A stretch of DNA of 64,000 bases, from contig NC_088201.1 in the NCBI RefSeq assembly GCF_037126465.1, positions 70,764,879 through 70,828,878 on the forward strand, in the 5' to 3' direction. Below the pieces are notes generated by a model that was given only the letters and a program-made list of their open reading frames with translations, was not told the origin of the DNA and did not search any database. The translations under genes were made by a program, and so were the position numbers. This DNA comes from Ornithodoros turicata. Lineage: Eukaryota; Arthropoda; Arachnida; Ixodida; Argasidae. Below, piece after piece: positions 11,561 through 22,203 of the stretch. Position 1 is the first letter of the stretch. Each line of letters begins with the position of its first letter.

Positions 11561-12482
11561 CGAGGGGTGTTCAAGTCAAACCGGGACTTTCTGTCTCCTG
11601 AGTGTACAAATCGCTCGCGCTACTTCTTTTTCGTCATTTTCACACGCGACAGGCCTCCGCGTTTACCACGTGGTGGTCCAAAGTTTGTGCAAAACAGAAG
11701 ACACGTGCTGGACAAAATGGCCGACAACGAGGCGAGCGCGCACATCGAACAGCGAGTTGTCATGAAGTTTCTCGTGAATGAAGGCGTAAAGTCATCTGAA
11801 ATTCACAGAAGACTTCAGGCTCAGTATGGCCACGATACACTTAGCTGCAGCAAAGCGTTTGAGTGGCGCAAACGGTTCCGAGACGGCCGTACATCAGTGC
11901 AGGACGATCCCGGCCGGGACGGCTCATTGTCAGAGTTCCTGAGAACATCCAACTTGTGGAGCGCCTGATCCTCAAGGACCGAGGGATAGCATGTCTCGAA
12001 CTGGCTCGAAAGACGGACCTTTCTGTGGGAACGTTGAACACTATCATTCATGAACACCTCCAGTTTCGTAAAGCCGGGCCTCATCACCAAAGGAGTCCTC
12101 CTCCTACTGGACAATGCACGCCCGCATACCGCACATCTCACGACACCCACCTTACAGGAACTTGGCTGGGAGTTGCTGCCACGTCCCAATTACAGTCCAG
12201 ACCTCGCCCCCGCCATTTCCATCTCTTCGGTCCACTGAAGGCGTTCCTTGGGGGCCGCCACTTCAGCTGCGACGACGAGGTCAAGAATGCGGTCCGATCA
12301 TGGGTGCTACGCGCCGGTAAGGATTTCTACGCAGCTGGCATCCAAGCCCTCGTGAAACGCTGGGTCAAGTGCATTAGTGCCAGCTGGAGATTACGTTGAA
12401 AAATAAAACTAATTTCTCGCCTCTAAGTTCATTTTACTTTTGCGAAAAATGAAAAGTCCCGGTTTGACTTGAACGCCCCTCG
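11561..12482 (+). mobile_element. Mariner element, internally deleted
   Basis: Terminal inverted repeats begin CGAGGGGTGTTCAAGTCAAA at 11561 and, complemented, end ...CCCCTCG at 12482, flanked by TA at 11559-11560 and 12483-12484. Two other copies of the same family are in this window. Compared with the copy at 28,723 it lacks roughly 370 bp from the transposase centre. Confidence 0.95.
11717..12399 (+). pseudogene. Mariner transposase, deleted and frameshifted
   Basis: The ATG at 11717 starts MADNEASAHIEQRVVMKFLV, the N-terminal helix-turn-helix region that binds the TIR, with YGHDTLS and FEWRKRFRDGR marking the first helix-turn-helix. After a frameshift near 11,935 the second helix-turn-helix segment (ENIQLVERLILKDR, DLSVGTLNTIIHE) follows. 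Sequence then jumps to the DNARPHTAHL block, so the first catalytic Asp region (TCDE in the sister copy) is missing. The last block keeps NYSPDLAP, but a frameshift leads into FHLFGPLKAFLGG with the third acidic residue lost. Mariner transposases are about 345 aa; this copy cannot work. Confidence 0.93.
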
Positions 12483-13389
12483 TAGAATCATTCGGGCTTG
12501 GGCCGGGTCTGGGCTAGGTATGCAGCCGTCGGGCCGGGCTCTGTCGGTAAATCAAAGGAAGGTCGGGGTCGTGCCGTGGCCTAAAAATGCGGCCCGTGCA
12601 GTGCTCTGGTGCGGAACACGGGAATTATATCCTCGAAGCCATCAAGTCAGATTCTTTCTTGTTTTTTTTTTTTTGCGTTTCTTTTCCTCGTGGGACATTA
12701 ATAATAAGGAGCACATTTCGTAACTTCATCTTTCATGATAAGGGCAAAGTTTTTGAGTTTGAATGTAAAAAAAAAAGGGGGGGGGGCAAAGGTGACTGCG
12801 ATTGGAGTAAATTTTCATGAGACGTTGCAGTTAGTCGTACAGAGTGCATTCTGCTGCTCGGACGCATTGAGAAGACATGTATAGCTTTTTGTCTTCTTCG
12901 CCATCAATGTCACAGCGCCTACACCACGACCTACTTAATGTGAGAGCGAACAGACCACTTTCCCAAATCCCTATGGAGCGGCTGTCCGCGGGACCTTCTC
13001 GCGCTTTCCTCCTCTCACCGGTGAAACGCCCGCTTGGCGCGGTGACCACATTCCCTAAAATAGCGGGCCATTGCATTCAGACGTGTGACGACAGGGTGTT
13101 CGTATTGACTCGTGTACATCTTTTCGGCGTCTATATTGATGTGTAATGTACAATATCGACTCCTGTACTCGCTTTGTAGGGACATACTTTACAGGGATGA
13201 TATTTTTTTCTGTTTTCTCGTGCGATGGCACAGCCCATAAGCATGTGCAGTGCTTGACGCGAGCACATCTCGTAGCAGAACAAGATACTTGATTTGATAC
13301 CAAACCGTCCTTGACAAACAAGTTCCCTCATAGAGCTATCTCTGTAAAAACCAAATCAGCTCATTGGCGATCCAGCAGCGGAACCTATC
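12483..13389. other. Unassigned sequence
   Basis: No recognisable gene. Notable features are a GGGCCGGG-rich stretch near 12,500-12,545, a T12 run near 12,660 and A10/G9 runs near 12,765-12,787. Short open frames carry no motif. Confidence 0.5.
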
Positions 13390-14200
13390 ATCCTCTGTCA
13401 CGTAAGTGGAAGCGCGCAGGGACTGGAACCGGAACTAAACCGAAAACCGCTTGAAGCCCAAACTTCTTCCAGAACCGTAACCAGAACGTAACCGCAATCA
13501 ACCGAAATCACATCCTGAACCGAAAGATGTGATTTCGGTTTCCGGTTCTTACGAATCGATTTAAGCGTGAACGCGATCAACTTGAACGCGATATTTGTAT
13601 TGCTTGTACAACTCTTATTAGTGGTGTTGTTCGTGCTTCTGTGGAATTAGATCTCTTCGTCATATGATGGCTACACTTCGTCTCAAAGTGAAGGGGAAAC
13701 AGTTCAAGACGTTGCAGCGCCTTTAAGTGGTTTGGGGTAGCCGAACTGGCTACCCCAAACCACTTGAAAATAAAAATCAGCAAGTTTCCCTCTTCTGTAG
13801 GAGTGACCACCTCCATATTTTTCTTTCCAAATTCCAATTCCATCGCTTTCGCTATTATATACTTGCAGTGCTGTCCTGCTAATGGGGGTGGGGGTATGTT
13901 TATATATATAAAAAAGGAAAGGTTAGCCAGGGATAGAACCTGGCTAGGCGTTTTGAATAACATTTCCTGCAACAGATAAATATGTTCATTTTTACCCGTT
14001 TGCACTTTGCTGCTCATTCTACGACAGCCACGTAGCCTGCATATCCTAGAGAAAACCGAAAAAAATACCAGTTCAACTGTTTGGTTACCGGTAGCCGCAG
14101 TATTAAAACGGCGAATTCCGTTACCGTAACCGAAACCGCTTTCAGAGTTCTCACACTGAACAGTAACCGAACCGATATTCCTTTCGATTTCAGTCTCTGA
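13390..14200. repeat. AACCG-rich repeat split by a hairpin-bearing block
   Basis: Runs of AACCGNAA-type units occur at 13,405-13,550 and again at 14,050-14,185. The block between them carries a perfect 18-bp inverted repeat (13,725-13,742 and 13,748-13,765; spacer GAACT) and, on the minus strand, a GGTTCTATCC box near 13,930. It may be a SINE-like insertion into an AACCG-rich unit, but I could not confirm target duplications. Confidence 0.5.
13725..13765. repeat. Perfect hairpin, 18-bp arms, 5-nt loop
   Basis: AAGTGGTTTGGGGTAGCC is followed after GAACT by its exact complement. The hairpin lies within the block between two AACCG-rich tracts. Confidence 0.9.
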
Positions 14201-14211
14201 GTGATGGACTA

Positions 14212-14435
14212 AGGCCCGGTTTCACCAACGCCGATCAACATTTGAGCCGAGATCAACGGTCCCTTAACTTGAATTTAACGCTTAACTATGGTACACTAAA
14301 GGGAGTTACTGTCACTGTAATATTCATCACGTCACCAACATACGTTTGTAAACAGGAATTGATGAGTGTTAACTTCGAGTTTTAGCAACCCTGGATCTCG
14401 GTCTAAAGCTGACCACCGTTGGTGAAAGCGGGCCT
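14212..14435. mobile_element. MITE with AGGCCCGGTTTCACCAACG ends
   Basis: The left end AGGCCCGGTTTCACCAACG is mirrored by CGTTGGTGAAAGCGGGCCT at the right end, one mismatch apart, with TA on both outer sides (14,210-14,211 and 14,436-14,437). Subterminal CGAGATC(A/C)A segments are also inverted. At 224 bp it is non-coding and depends on an unlinked transposase. A diverged relative lies near 45,105-45,290. Confidence 0.85.
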
Positions 14436-14902
14436 TAGGATAGCAGCAGGGACTGCTGTTCCTGTGGCGATACGCCCCTATCTAAATTTTAATTTAAAGT
14501 TGGTGCCATCATTGAACGAGTGGGTCTATGTGTACACACTCCTCGTCTCCAAAGTGATTCGTTGTTGCAAATGTTTTCTACTTGCTCAAAAAGAAACGGA
14601 AAGGAATGTTAACAATAGTTCAAGGGGTAACATAAAAGTGACCAAGTTGCACTGTAAGCCTTTGGAGGAATATCTCAGACGAATGACGGTGCATTTTTTC
14701 GCTTATCGCTCAAGGAAGTGTAGGCGAGCGTCAATGAACGCGACTACACTTTCAAATAGTGCGCTGTACGAAAGGTTTATTGTGGACGGAAAGATGGCTG
14801 AGGAATTGGCGTGGCACAAGCCAGGTGCCAATCTTCGTCTGCGCTGCTACAGCTGCTCCCCCTCCCGAAGAAAAAGGAGGGCGACCGAGGGGGCCCAGCT
14901 AA
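14436..14902. other. Unassigned sequence between two MITEs
   Basis: A continuous plus-strand frame crosses this stretch but begins inside one MITE and ends inside the next, so it is not accepted as a gene. No repeat is recognised. Confidence 0.5.
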
Positions 14903-15590
14903 TACCTCTGTCAGACGGGCACATATACGGCCCTTAAAGTTACGGCATTAAAGAATGGGCGTAAGTTACATACGGCCCTAAGTTCTGGGGTGCTGCCAGA
15001 CGGTATCCGTGAAGGCATTTTGTCGATGACGTCCACGTCGATAAACAAGTCTGTGAACGTTGAATGTAATGTAGCGAAATCACGCTTTTTCTTACTGGAA
15101 GTACACAAAAACAACGTTTTGTTGGTATTTTCAAAATACAACAGCAAACTATATTTGCTTTTAAGTGCTTTGGATATTCTTCTGAGTGGCGTCTGACGTT
15201 TTGGATGCAGACGACACGGTGCGATGCCGCGTGCAGTGGTTCGAAGGTGTAACTACAAACGTAGCACTTGTACAGATGGGATAAAAAGCGAAGCAAAGTG
15301 CAAAAACGCCAGAAAAACACGAAAAAAAATATGACAATATTACGTCCGGTAAAAAGCATTTTATTTCGAATTGAATTAAATGTGCTAAATCCTGTTTATG
15401 GTGTGCTTGGTAACGAGGCTTGGGCAGTTTCGATGGAATGTCGTAGACTGTCTTGCGGGAACGCCGTTGCCCTTCTACCTCAGTTTTGTCGCAAAGGCCT
15501 CATTGCTGACCGCCTGGCAGGATGTTAATGACAGTATGCATTTACGGTCGTGACCGTTAAGGCCGTATATGTGCCCGTCTGACAGGGGTA
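14903..15590. mobile_element. MITE with CTGTCAGACGGGCAC ends and TAA target duplication
   Basis: The left end TACCTCTGTCAGACGGGCAC (14903 on) is the complement of the right end (...GACAGGGGTA, to 15590), with a continuing ATATACGGCC match for about 30 bp. The three bases outside both ends are TAA (14,900-14,902; 15,591-15,593), consistent with a 3-bp target duplication as in PIF/Harbinger-type MITEs. It is 688 bp with no transposase motif. Confidence 0.85.
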
Positions 15591-15889
15591 TAACTCGCCG
15601 CGGAGGGCCGGGTGCTGAACTGTGATGGGCTGGCAGGGAGCCAGGAAACGGAGTGACTGAGTCGTCTTCTACGTACGCAGGCTTTAGCCAGTCTTCTGGG
15701 CACGATGCAGCACACGAAACGGTCCGGTATAGGGGGCTTGCAACGCTTGCCGTGTTGAATCGGTGCGCAGGAAAACATGGGAAACCTGCAACAAGTCATT
15801 GGAGGCATTATCCCAGCCGGAGCCGTGAAGCGCTTTTTTTTCTCAACTATTAAACATATCCTCACCCCAGCAATGCCAGTATCGTGGGC
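15591..15889. other. Unassigned sequence
   Basis: No gene or repeat can be named. It lies between the MITE and the truncated 3' end of the minus-strand LINE. Short frames on both strands lack motifs. Confidence 0.45.
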
Positions 15890-15949
15890 AGGTTTCCCTA
15901 CGTTAACTTAACGAATACGTTAACGAATATCCAAAGTGTATTCAGCATT

Positions 15950-18800
15950 GACTCACGCTGGCAAACAATTACCAACAAGTATAGCACGGTACCAGGAGGT
16001 CTCTACTGCGACCTTTTGGTACGACCTGTGAACTTTTGAAAGGTCGTCAATAGAGCCATCAGTGAATACTAGAGTATACGAATGGTAGACGTCGCTTATC
16101 AGGTTCTCAGCCGCCTCTCTAGCGACCAGGGGGCTACACTACCTCTTTTTATGAATACCTGGAACGCAGAGCGTTAAACCAGACCTGTACAAACTCCCGC
16201 CATGGCGCAGAAGGTAATCCAGCAGGATGTTGAGGCGATCTCTCACTGTGGGCTAGGGCGAAGCGGCCGAGGGACGTATGTGACCTACTTACAAGGGCAG
16301 AGAAAAGAGAGTGCTTGCTTCCGGACGTGGCCAAGTTGTCTAAGTACCGGAGCCCCCTGAGCTCGGAATGGATACTAACGGCCTTTTCCTTGGCTTCCAG
16401 GTAAGTCTAGGCAATTCCAGAGAAGCTAGGTATTCCAAGCGCCGTTTTTATTCCTGCCCGAAGAAGGCGCTCGAGAGCCTGCCCTTGTGTAGGTCCCAGA
16501 TCTACGCACGGTGACACGTACAGGATACGCGAGAGAATGAGGGCTCTGTGCAGCGTGAGCAGACAACGTGAACTGCAGCCCCATGACTTGCTACTGATCT
16601 TTTTGAGTAAATTAAGAGTCTCCTTGCCTTTACACATTGTTTGGTTGACTAGCCTAGACCAGCGTAAAGCACTGTCAATGGTGACGCCAAGATAATGCCA
16701 AGATAACGGAGAGATTAGGGAAACCTTTGCCCATATACTTTCGGCGGGGAATGCAAACCAAGCATTGAGACTTTTCAGGCGATCCTTCTAACCCTCTTGC
16801 CGCACTGAGGCTATTCAGTGCAATTTCGGCGGTGTCACGAAGCTTCTCCTTGTTGTCTCCCACAACGCGGAGGCAGATATCGTACGCATAGATGGTAAGT
16901 TGGAGGGTATATTGAGATGGGCGAATCCTTCGGTGGACTCCGACCATGATCAGATTGTATAGCGTGGGCGACAGAACACTGCCCTGTGGGACCCCGCGTT
17001 CGAACTTTTTCTTGGAGCTGATGCAGCCATTGACACACACATCAAACGTACGGGCAGATAGGAAGTCCCAGAGGTATCTCAGCAGGCGGCCCTTGATACA
17101 AGCTCCTTGTATCGCCGCCAAACATTCCGCGTGAGTTACAGAGTCATAAGCCTGCTTTACGTCAAGGAACAATGCGAGGGCAAATGAATTTGACTTCCTT
17201 GCCTCTTTGAGCGACATAGTCACTTCAACAATGGCGTCAGAAGCGGACCAACCCTTTCGAAAAGCTGTAATGCGTTCAGGGAAGTGATTGTCGCGCTCCA
17301 AGGCCCAGCACGGACTCTTGTGAATCATCCGTTCCAATAGCTTACCGACACAGGAGGTTAGACCAATTGGACGGTAGGAGGACAACTGCGCGGGAGGTCC
17401 CTTTTTCTTCAGGATTGGTATCACCATAGCATGCTTCCAGTCAGGCGGTATGCCACCAGAGGCCCAGGCAGAATTGTATAGATGAAGAAGAACCTCCAAC
17501 TGCTCTGCACCCAGATTCTGCAGTGCCTGATTGGGGACTCCATCTGGACCAGCCGGGCTCCGTCGTTTGAGGCTACGAATGGCGTATTTCAATTCCGCCA
17601 TAGTGGCGACAGACTGGCGAGGTCTGGGACGATGGACACTGGAATTGGCTACCTGCGCTAATTCCCTGGCAAAGTCTTCAGCTATGACCTTGGGGTCACG
17701 TTGAGACGCGCCTGATAGTGTGACGAGCGGGTTTACGGGTTCGGGAAGGCCTTCTATATCTTTCAAGGTGCTCCAGACCCTAGTGGTCGGCGTATGGGCG
17801 TTTAGGGACTCGCCGAACTGTCGCTACTGGGTCTGCAGTAATTTCAGGCTATATCGTCTGTGGGCGGCCGAGACACACTTATAAGAGATCCAGTCGACCT
17901 GAAGACCTGTCCTCGGAGACCTCCTCTGTGACCGCATACGTGCTCCGCGGAGACTGAGATAATAAAAAACAGGTACAGGCCTACGGGCCGGGTAGGAAAT
18001 TGCTTTTGAGCTGTTCGTCAGGGATTTCGGAACACCATCGAGCAAGTTACCTGTGCTGGCTGCACTCAGTCCCTGCCTAAATTTTGCCCAGTTTGTGACA
18101 ATTTTCGTTCTCCTGGCACCGTTACTCCGATATGGTGGAGAAAGGAGAATAGGAAATTGATTCGAGCCCCATGTGTCCGCTTCGGCTTCTCACTTTAGGG
18201 TGATATCAGGAGTAACCAGGGTGAGATCAATGACGTTTACAGCGTTGTGGTCTCATGTAGGTGGGCGAGCCAGTCTTAAGTACCACAAGGTCGCTGGTAG
18301 AAAGGTAGTCGGCAAGAGCATTCCCTCTTCTACAGTTTTTCCTACTACCCCAGAGGCTGTGGCTCGCATTGAAGTCCCCGCAGATGATGAAAGGACCAGG
18401 GAAGCAAGGCTCAGCGCTTTCAATGTGTCGACACAGGGTTATGCTTGACACCAGTGGTACACTGAAATCGCACAGACACAGATCTGGAGCCAGCCTTCAG
18501 GACACACCCGACATATTCTTCGGTTGACGAGCATAGCCCAGATAAGTTGATCTCTGCCTGAGCAATGGACCGCTTGACGAAAAGAGAAGCCCGCGGAAGG
18601 CCGTCGACATGGTGGCCCTTTGGCGTGGTAGGATACAAATGGTGATACCTTTAACGAAGGTTGGGTATGACTCTCTTGGATCGCCAGCACGTCGAAGTCA
18701 GACTTCTGCAAGAGGAGCTTAAGGTCAGCTTATTTATGGGTAAGACTTCTGGGGTTCCATTGAAGGATGTGCGGGAGGAATACTCTCCTGTTCTTTCTGT
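15950..18800 (-). pseudogene. LINE ORF2: endonuclease, reverse transcriptase, RNase H start
   Basis: The endonuclease part includes FIICGDFNASHSLWGS near 18,390-18,340, with the catalytic GDFN. RT lies mainly in one open stretch, 17,766-16,675: SPAGPDGVPNQAL, SYRPIGLTSCVGKLLERM, LALFLDVKQAYDSVTH (motif A), FERGVPQGSVLSP (motif B) and IYAYDICL (motif C, where YADD has become YAYD). Thumb sequence with LGIPSFSG follows by 16,410. An RNase H start, LVFTDGSID, lies near 16,060. The altered YADD, stops between blocks and missing RNase H remainder show it is inactive. Confidence 0.88.
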
Positions 18801-18857
18801 CAGGCATAATGATTATCTAGGACGACTCACTAGGGTGCAGAGGGCGTGACGATGAAC

Positions 18858-19445
18858 TTAGTTCCTGCTGGCAGTCACGAGTAGGGTCGCAATCACGGTT
18901 TCCAGTTGTAGGATAGATTGCATTTCAGCTAGAGCGGTATATCCGGGGACGGCAGAAACAATGGCCTTCAAAGCAGCAAAGACTAGCTGGATGATGACCA
19001 AGGGCAGATCTGCACCCTGTGGCCGGTCTAACGGCTTTTGGTAAGTAGGCGACGAGACGGCTGGGAGTCGCAGGGAAGTGGAAGGACCCCTATTCTTCCG
19101 TTTACGAATCTGTCGAGGCAGACACTCTTCGGTCACCAGCACGACTGTGGGGGCCAGCGGAGGAAAGTCAGTGTCCGCCCATGACTTGCTGAAGAGGCGC
19201 ATGGGGGCTCTTAGATTGCAAACAGACACCTGGGTTTCCTGGCGTGGCCGAGGACAATCCAGGCCTGGATGCCTTTGGCTTACTTGAACGCTTTGGCTGG
19301 CGGACTTTGGCTTTTGCCTCCCTGGAACTGCTGTTGGAGCGCAATCGTTATCTAGAAGAGCGATATTTATGCGCAACCAACCAATCAAACTATCCTTGCG
19401 ATCCACGACGACCTGAGCTAGGCTGAATGCGATGGAACAGGACAA
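18858..19445 (-). pseudogene. LINE ORF1 C-terminal region
   Basis: A 195-codon open frame immediately upstream, on the minus strand, of the endonuclease remnant. It is rich in Ser/Pro/Arg with a C-terminal hydrophobic segment (LPLVIIQLVFAALKAIVSAV) that may be helical. No CCHC zinc knuckle is present in what remains. Position and orientation suggest ORF1 of the same LINE; function cannot be read from sequence. Confidence 0.5.
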
Positions 19446-19753
19446 TTTTTTTTTTCATTCTAAACTATATCATCATTTTGAATGATGCTAAAGAGCTCAC
19501 ATTTTTATGAAATCCATTGGAAACAATGCACGCAGAGCCAAAGCGAGAAACATACTACACTGTAGAACTCATTTCCAACTCTTTCACGCTCTCCTTTTCT
19601 ATCTCTCTTCGAAACGAGTGGGAGAATATAGATTACCATATATTTACAAATCGCCGACTCATTATCTGCTCAACCATTTCCATAATTAGACTCGCTATCT
19701 CCCCTTTAACAGCCGCCTTCATATCTGGACGCAGCAGTTATACTCGATATAAA
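19446..19753. other. Unassigned sequence with a short duplication
   Basis: No gene. A block AACAGCCG..CATATCTGGACG occurs at about 19,709-19,730 and again at 19,760-19,782, so a roughly 50-bp tandem duplication straddles the truncated end of the gypsy element. Confidence 0.5.
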
Positions 19754-20668
19754 CTAATTTAACAGCCGTCTACATATCTGGACGATATCCGTAGCGTAGC
19801 GATAAGCGTAGTTTTCGGCTCCACGTAACACCTGATTCATGAGCCTAGAAAAACAAAATGGCCCATTCTTAAGGCCGAAACTTAGCATTAGGGGTTTGAA
19901 TGTGCCGAAACGGGCCGTAAATGCCGCATACTCCTTCGCTCTTTCAGACATCGGTACTTGCCAATACCCCCTCACGAGGTCTAGGGTAGATATGTATCTC
20001 GCGCGGCTGACTTTCTCCACCCTCTCTTCCACGTTCGGTATCGGGTACATTTGGTTTTTTGTTATCGCATTCAACTTTCGGTAATCGATGCAAGGTCTGG
20101 GGTCTTTACCTGTTACCTCCACGATGATCATCGGCGAAACATAATCACTTTCCCCCTCCTCGATTATTCCCAACTCAAGCATGCGCTTGACTTCTTTTCT
20201 CATTACCTGTTCCTGACATGGGGAAACTCGGTAGGGGCGTGAGCGCACAGGGGTGTCCGAGGTAAGCTCTATGTCATGGGTCAATAGTTCAGTTCTGCCC
20301 GGTCTGTCCGAGAAAAGGTCCTCAAAGACCCGCACTAGTTGCACAATATCAGCTTTCTGATTGCTCGATAGCTCGGCATGGCCGGCAACCGCGTCCACAA
20401 TATCATCTACGGTCGGCTTTGTATCCCCTATGTCACCCCACTCGTGGATCTCAGCTGGTTGTTCCTCGGGCGCATTTAGAGCCACGCTAACCACGTGCGT
20501 CGAACTAATGTAGGGCTTCATCAGGTTCGTATGATAAGTACGCACATCTTTCTGCTTCCCCCTGAATTCTACCATGTAGGTGGTATCAGAGAGCTTGCGC
20601 AACACTTTGAATGGGCCGTCCCAGTGTACTTGGAGTTTGTTGGCTCTCGTGGGCCGCAACACTAACAC
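19754..20668 (-). pseudogene. Integrase GPY/F tail fused to reverse transcriptase (truncated)
   Basis: The frame starts within the integrase C-terminal GPY/F module (VHWDGPFKVLRKL, YHTNLMKPY) and runs directly into a Ty3/gypsy-type RT: ELLTHDIELTSDTPVRSRPY, LELGIIEEGESDYVSPMI, PCIDYRKLNAITKNQMYPIP, STLDLVRGYWQVPM (motif with catalytic Asp), TFKPLMLSFGLKNGP. The active-site YxDD reads YATD, so one essential Asp is lost. Sequence identity to RT stops just after it at 19,754. RNase H is absent. The direct IN-to-RT junction is the key evidence for the unusual pol order. Confidence 0.92.
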
Positions 20669-20694
20669 TTTGTCGCCATCGTTATAAATTCCTG

Positions 20695-22128
20695 TTAAAC
20701 ATTCCTGTCGTAATACGACTTAGCCCTTTTCTGTGCTTCTCGCATGGTGATCTCAGCAATTTCGCGTGAATCCTGCAGTCGTTGCAGTAGATCGAGAACA
20801 TGCTCTACTACAGTGGTGTCCATGTGCTTGCTTTCCCAGCTTTCTCCAATCAAATGGATGGGTGAACGAAGAGACCGTCCGTAGACCAGTTCGGCCGGAC
20901 TGAAGCCGGTTGCCTCGTGAGGCACAGATCGCAGCGCGAACAGTGCCCCAGGAAGCCCCGACTCCCAGTCTGCCTTGTAGTCATACGTTAATGCCCTCAG
21001 TACGCGCTTCAATACGGAGCGCCATTTTTCGACACTGTTACTTTGCGGATGGTGAAGCGAGCTATAAACAATCCGAATTCCGCACTTTTCCAGGAACGTT
21101 GTGGTCAGAGCACTAGTGAATACGGACCCGTTATCGCATTGAATTTCTTTGGGAAATCCAACACGTGCAAACACGGATAACAGCCCGTCAACAATTTCAG
21201 GTGACGATAGTTCCCTCAGAGGCACAGCTTCCGGGAATTTAGTAGCCGGACAAATCATCGTTAGCACGTGCTTACACCCCGTTTTAGACGCGGGAAGGGG
21301 ACCAACTACATCAATACCCAGCCTCTGGAACGGTTCAGTGATGATAGGGACAAGCGCTAGCGGTGCCTTGGTACGCTCGTTGGGTTTTCCCACCCTCTGA
21401 CAAACGTCGCAGGCCCTAACGTAATTTTCAACATCCCTGAAACAGCCGGGCCAATACCACTCTTGAAGCAAGCGCTGCTTCGTCTTTCTGGTCCCGAGAT
21501 GCCCCGCCCAAGAATTGTCGTGGCAAAGCTTTAAGATATCGCCGCGCAAACTTTTCGGTACAGCCAACTGATCGACTACCCTTCCATTCCGGTCCTTATA
21601 GTGACGGTAAAGAACCCTGTCTTTCTTACACACCGTCGCATTCTTTTTGGCTATGCCCTCGTCATGAACATCGCTTATTTTCGCTAGTGACGCATCTTCC
21701 TCTTGTAGCCTGATGAGAGTTTCCCGGTCAATTTTAACTAGGTTCGTGAGAGCTGAGCTTGCTGGTGCTAGAAACTGTCCTACATTAGGCTCGTCCTCAA
21801 CAACTCTGCTGTCGTCACTGCCTAGAGGGGGCGAATTTTCCCGGACATTATTGCTACCTCTCTTGCTCGCGGCTTCCTGCTCTTTTGCGTCGTCAGCATC
21901 TTTCAGTGCTTGTAACTGCCGCGCCTTCGCTCTAGTCAATGAGCAAATGGTTTCAGGTTCCAATTTCATACCCGAATTGCGCAGCAAGTGTGCTGTTCGA
22001 TTAGAAAGGAAGTACACGTATCTCCATGGTAGCTTGTCACTCACTGCCGCCTCCGTGCGGAGTTCTCCGAATGGGCCCTTTAGAGTTACTTCGGCTACTG
22101 GTAGACATATTGTCTCTTCCTGCATCAC
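20695..22128 (-). pseudogene. Protease-like linker and integrase of the Gmr1-like element
   Basis: The open frame is 477 codons. The N-terminal 60 residues (ICLPVAEVTLKGPFGELRTE) look like the end of an aspartic protease domain, but the DTG motif is not in this frame. The integrase zinc domain shows the HHCC pattern in LCHDN...GHLG...CDVCQ. The catalytic core has LGIDVVGPL (Asp), IQCDNGSVF (Asp) and SNSVEKW (Glu), so the DDE triad is present. The frame closes at YYDRNV followed by a stop; the rest of the C-terminal domain continues in the next frame at 20,668. One frameshift therefore separates it from RT. Confidence 0.92.
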
Positions 22129-22203
22129 TTGCCGAATCCATACGCATTTGCTCAGATAATTCTCTGGCGATACGAATGAAGGATGAACTAGATAGTCGCC
22201 CCA

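Larger units (their letters stand above)
15890..19445 (-). mobile_element. Non-LTR retrotransposon with EN, RT and RNase H, truncated 3' end
   Basis: Reading the minus strand from 19,445, there is a basic, Ser/Pro-rich ORF1 tail, then an AP endonuclease, a reverse transcriptase and the start of RNase H. The domain set matches the I/R1 group of arthropod LINEs. Frames break in several places and the RNase H stops shortly after its first motif, so the 3' end is lost. It lies opposite in orientation to the other RNase H-bearing LINE at 8,440. Confidence 0.88.

Noticed and set aside
14419..14937. A 172-codon plus-strand open frame
   Set aside because: It starts inside the right end of one MITE and stops inside the left end of another, with no domain or start context; it looks like chance.
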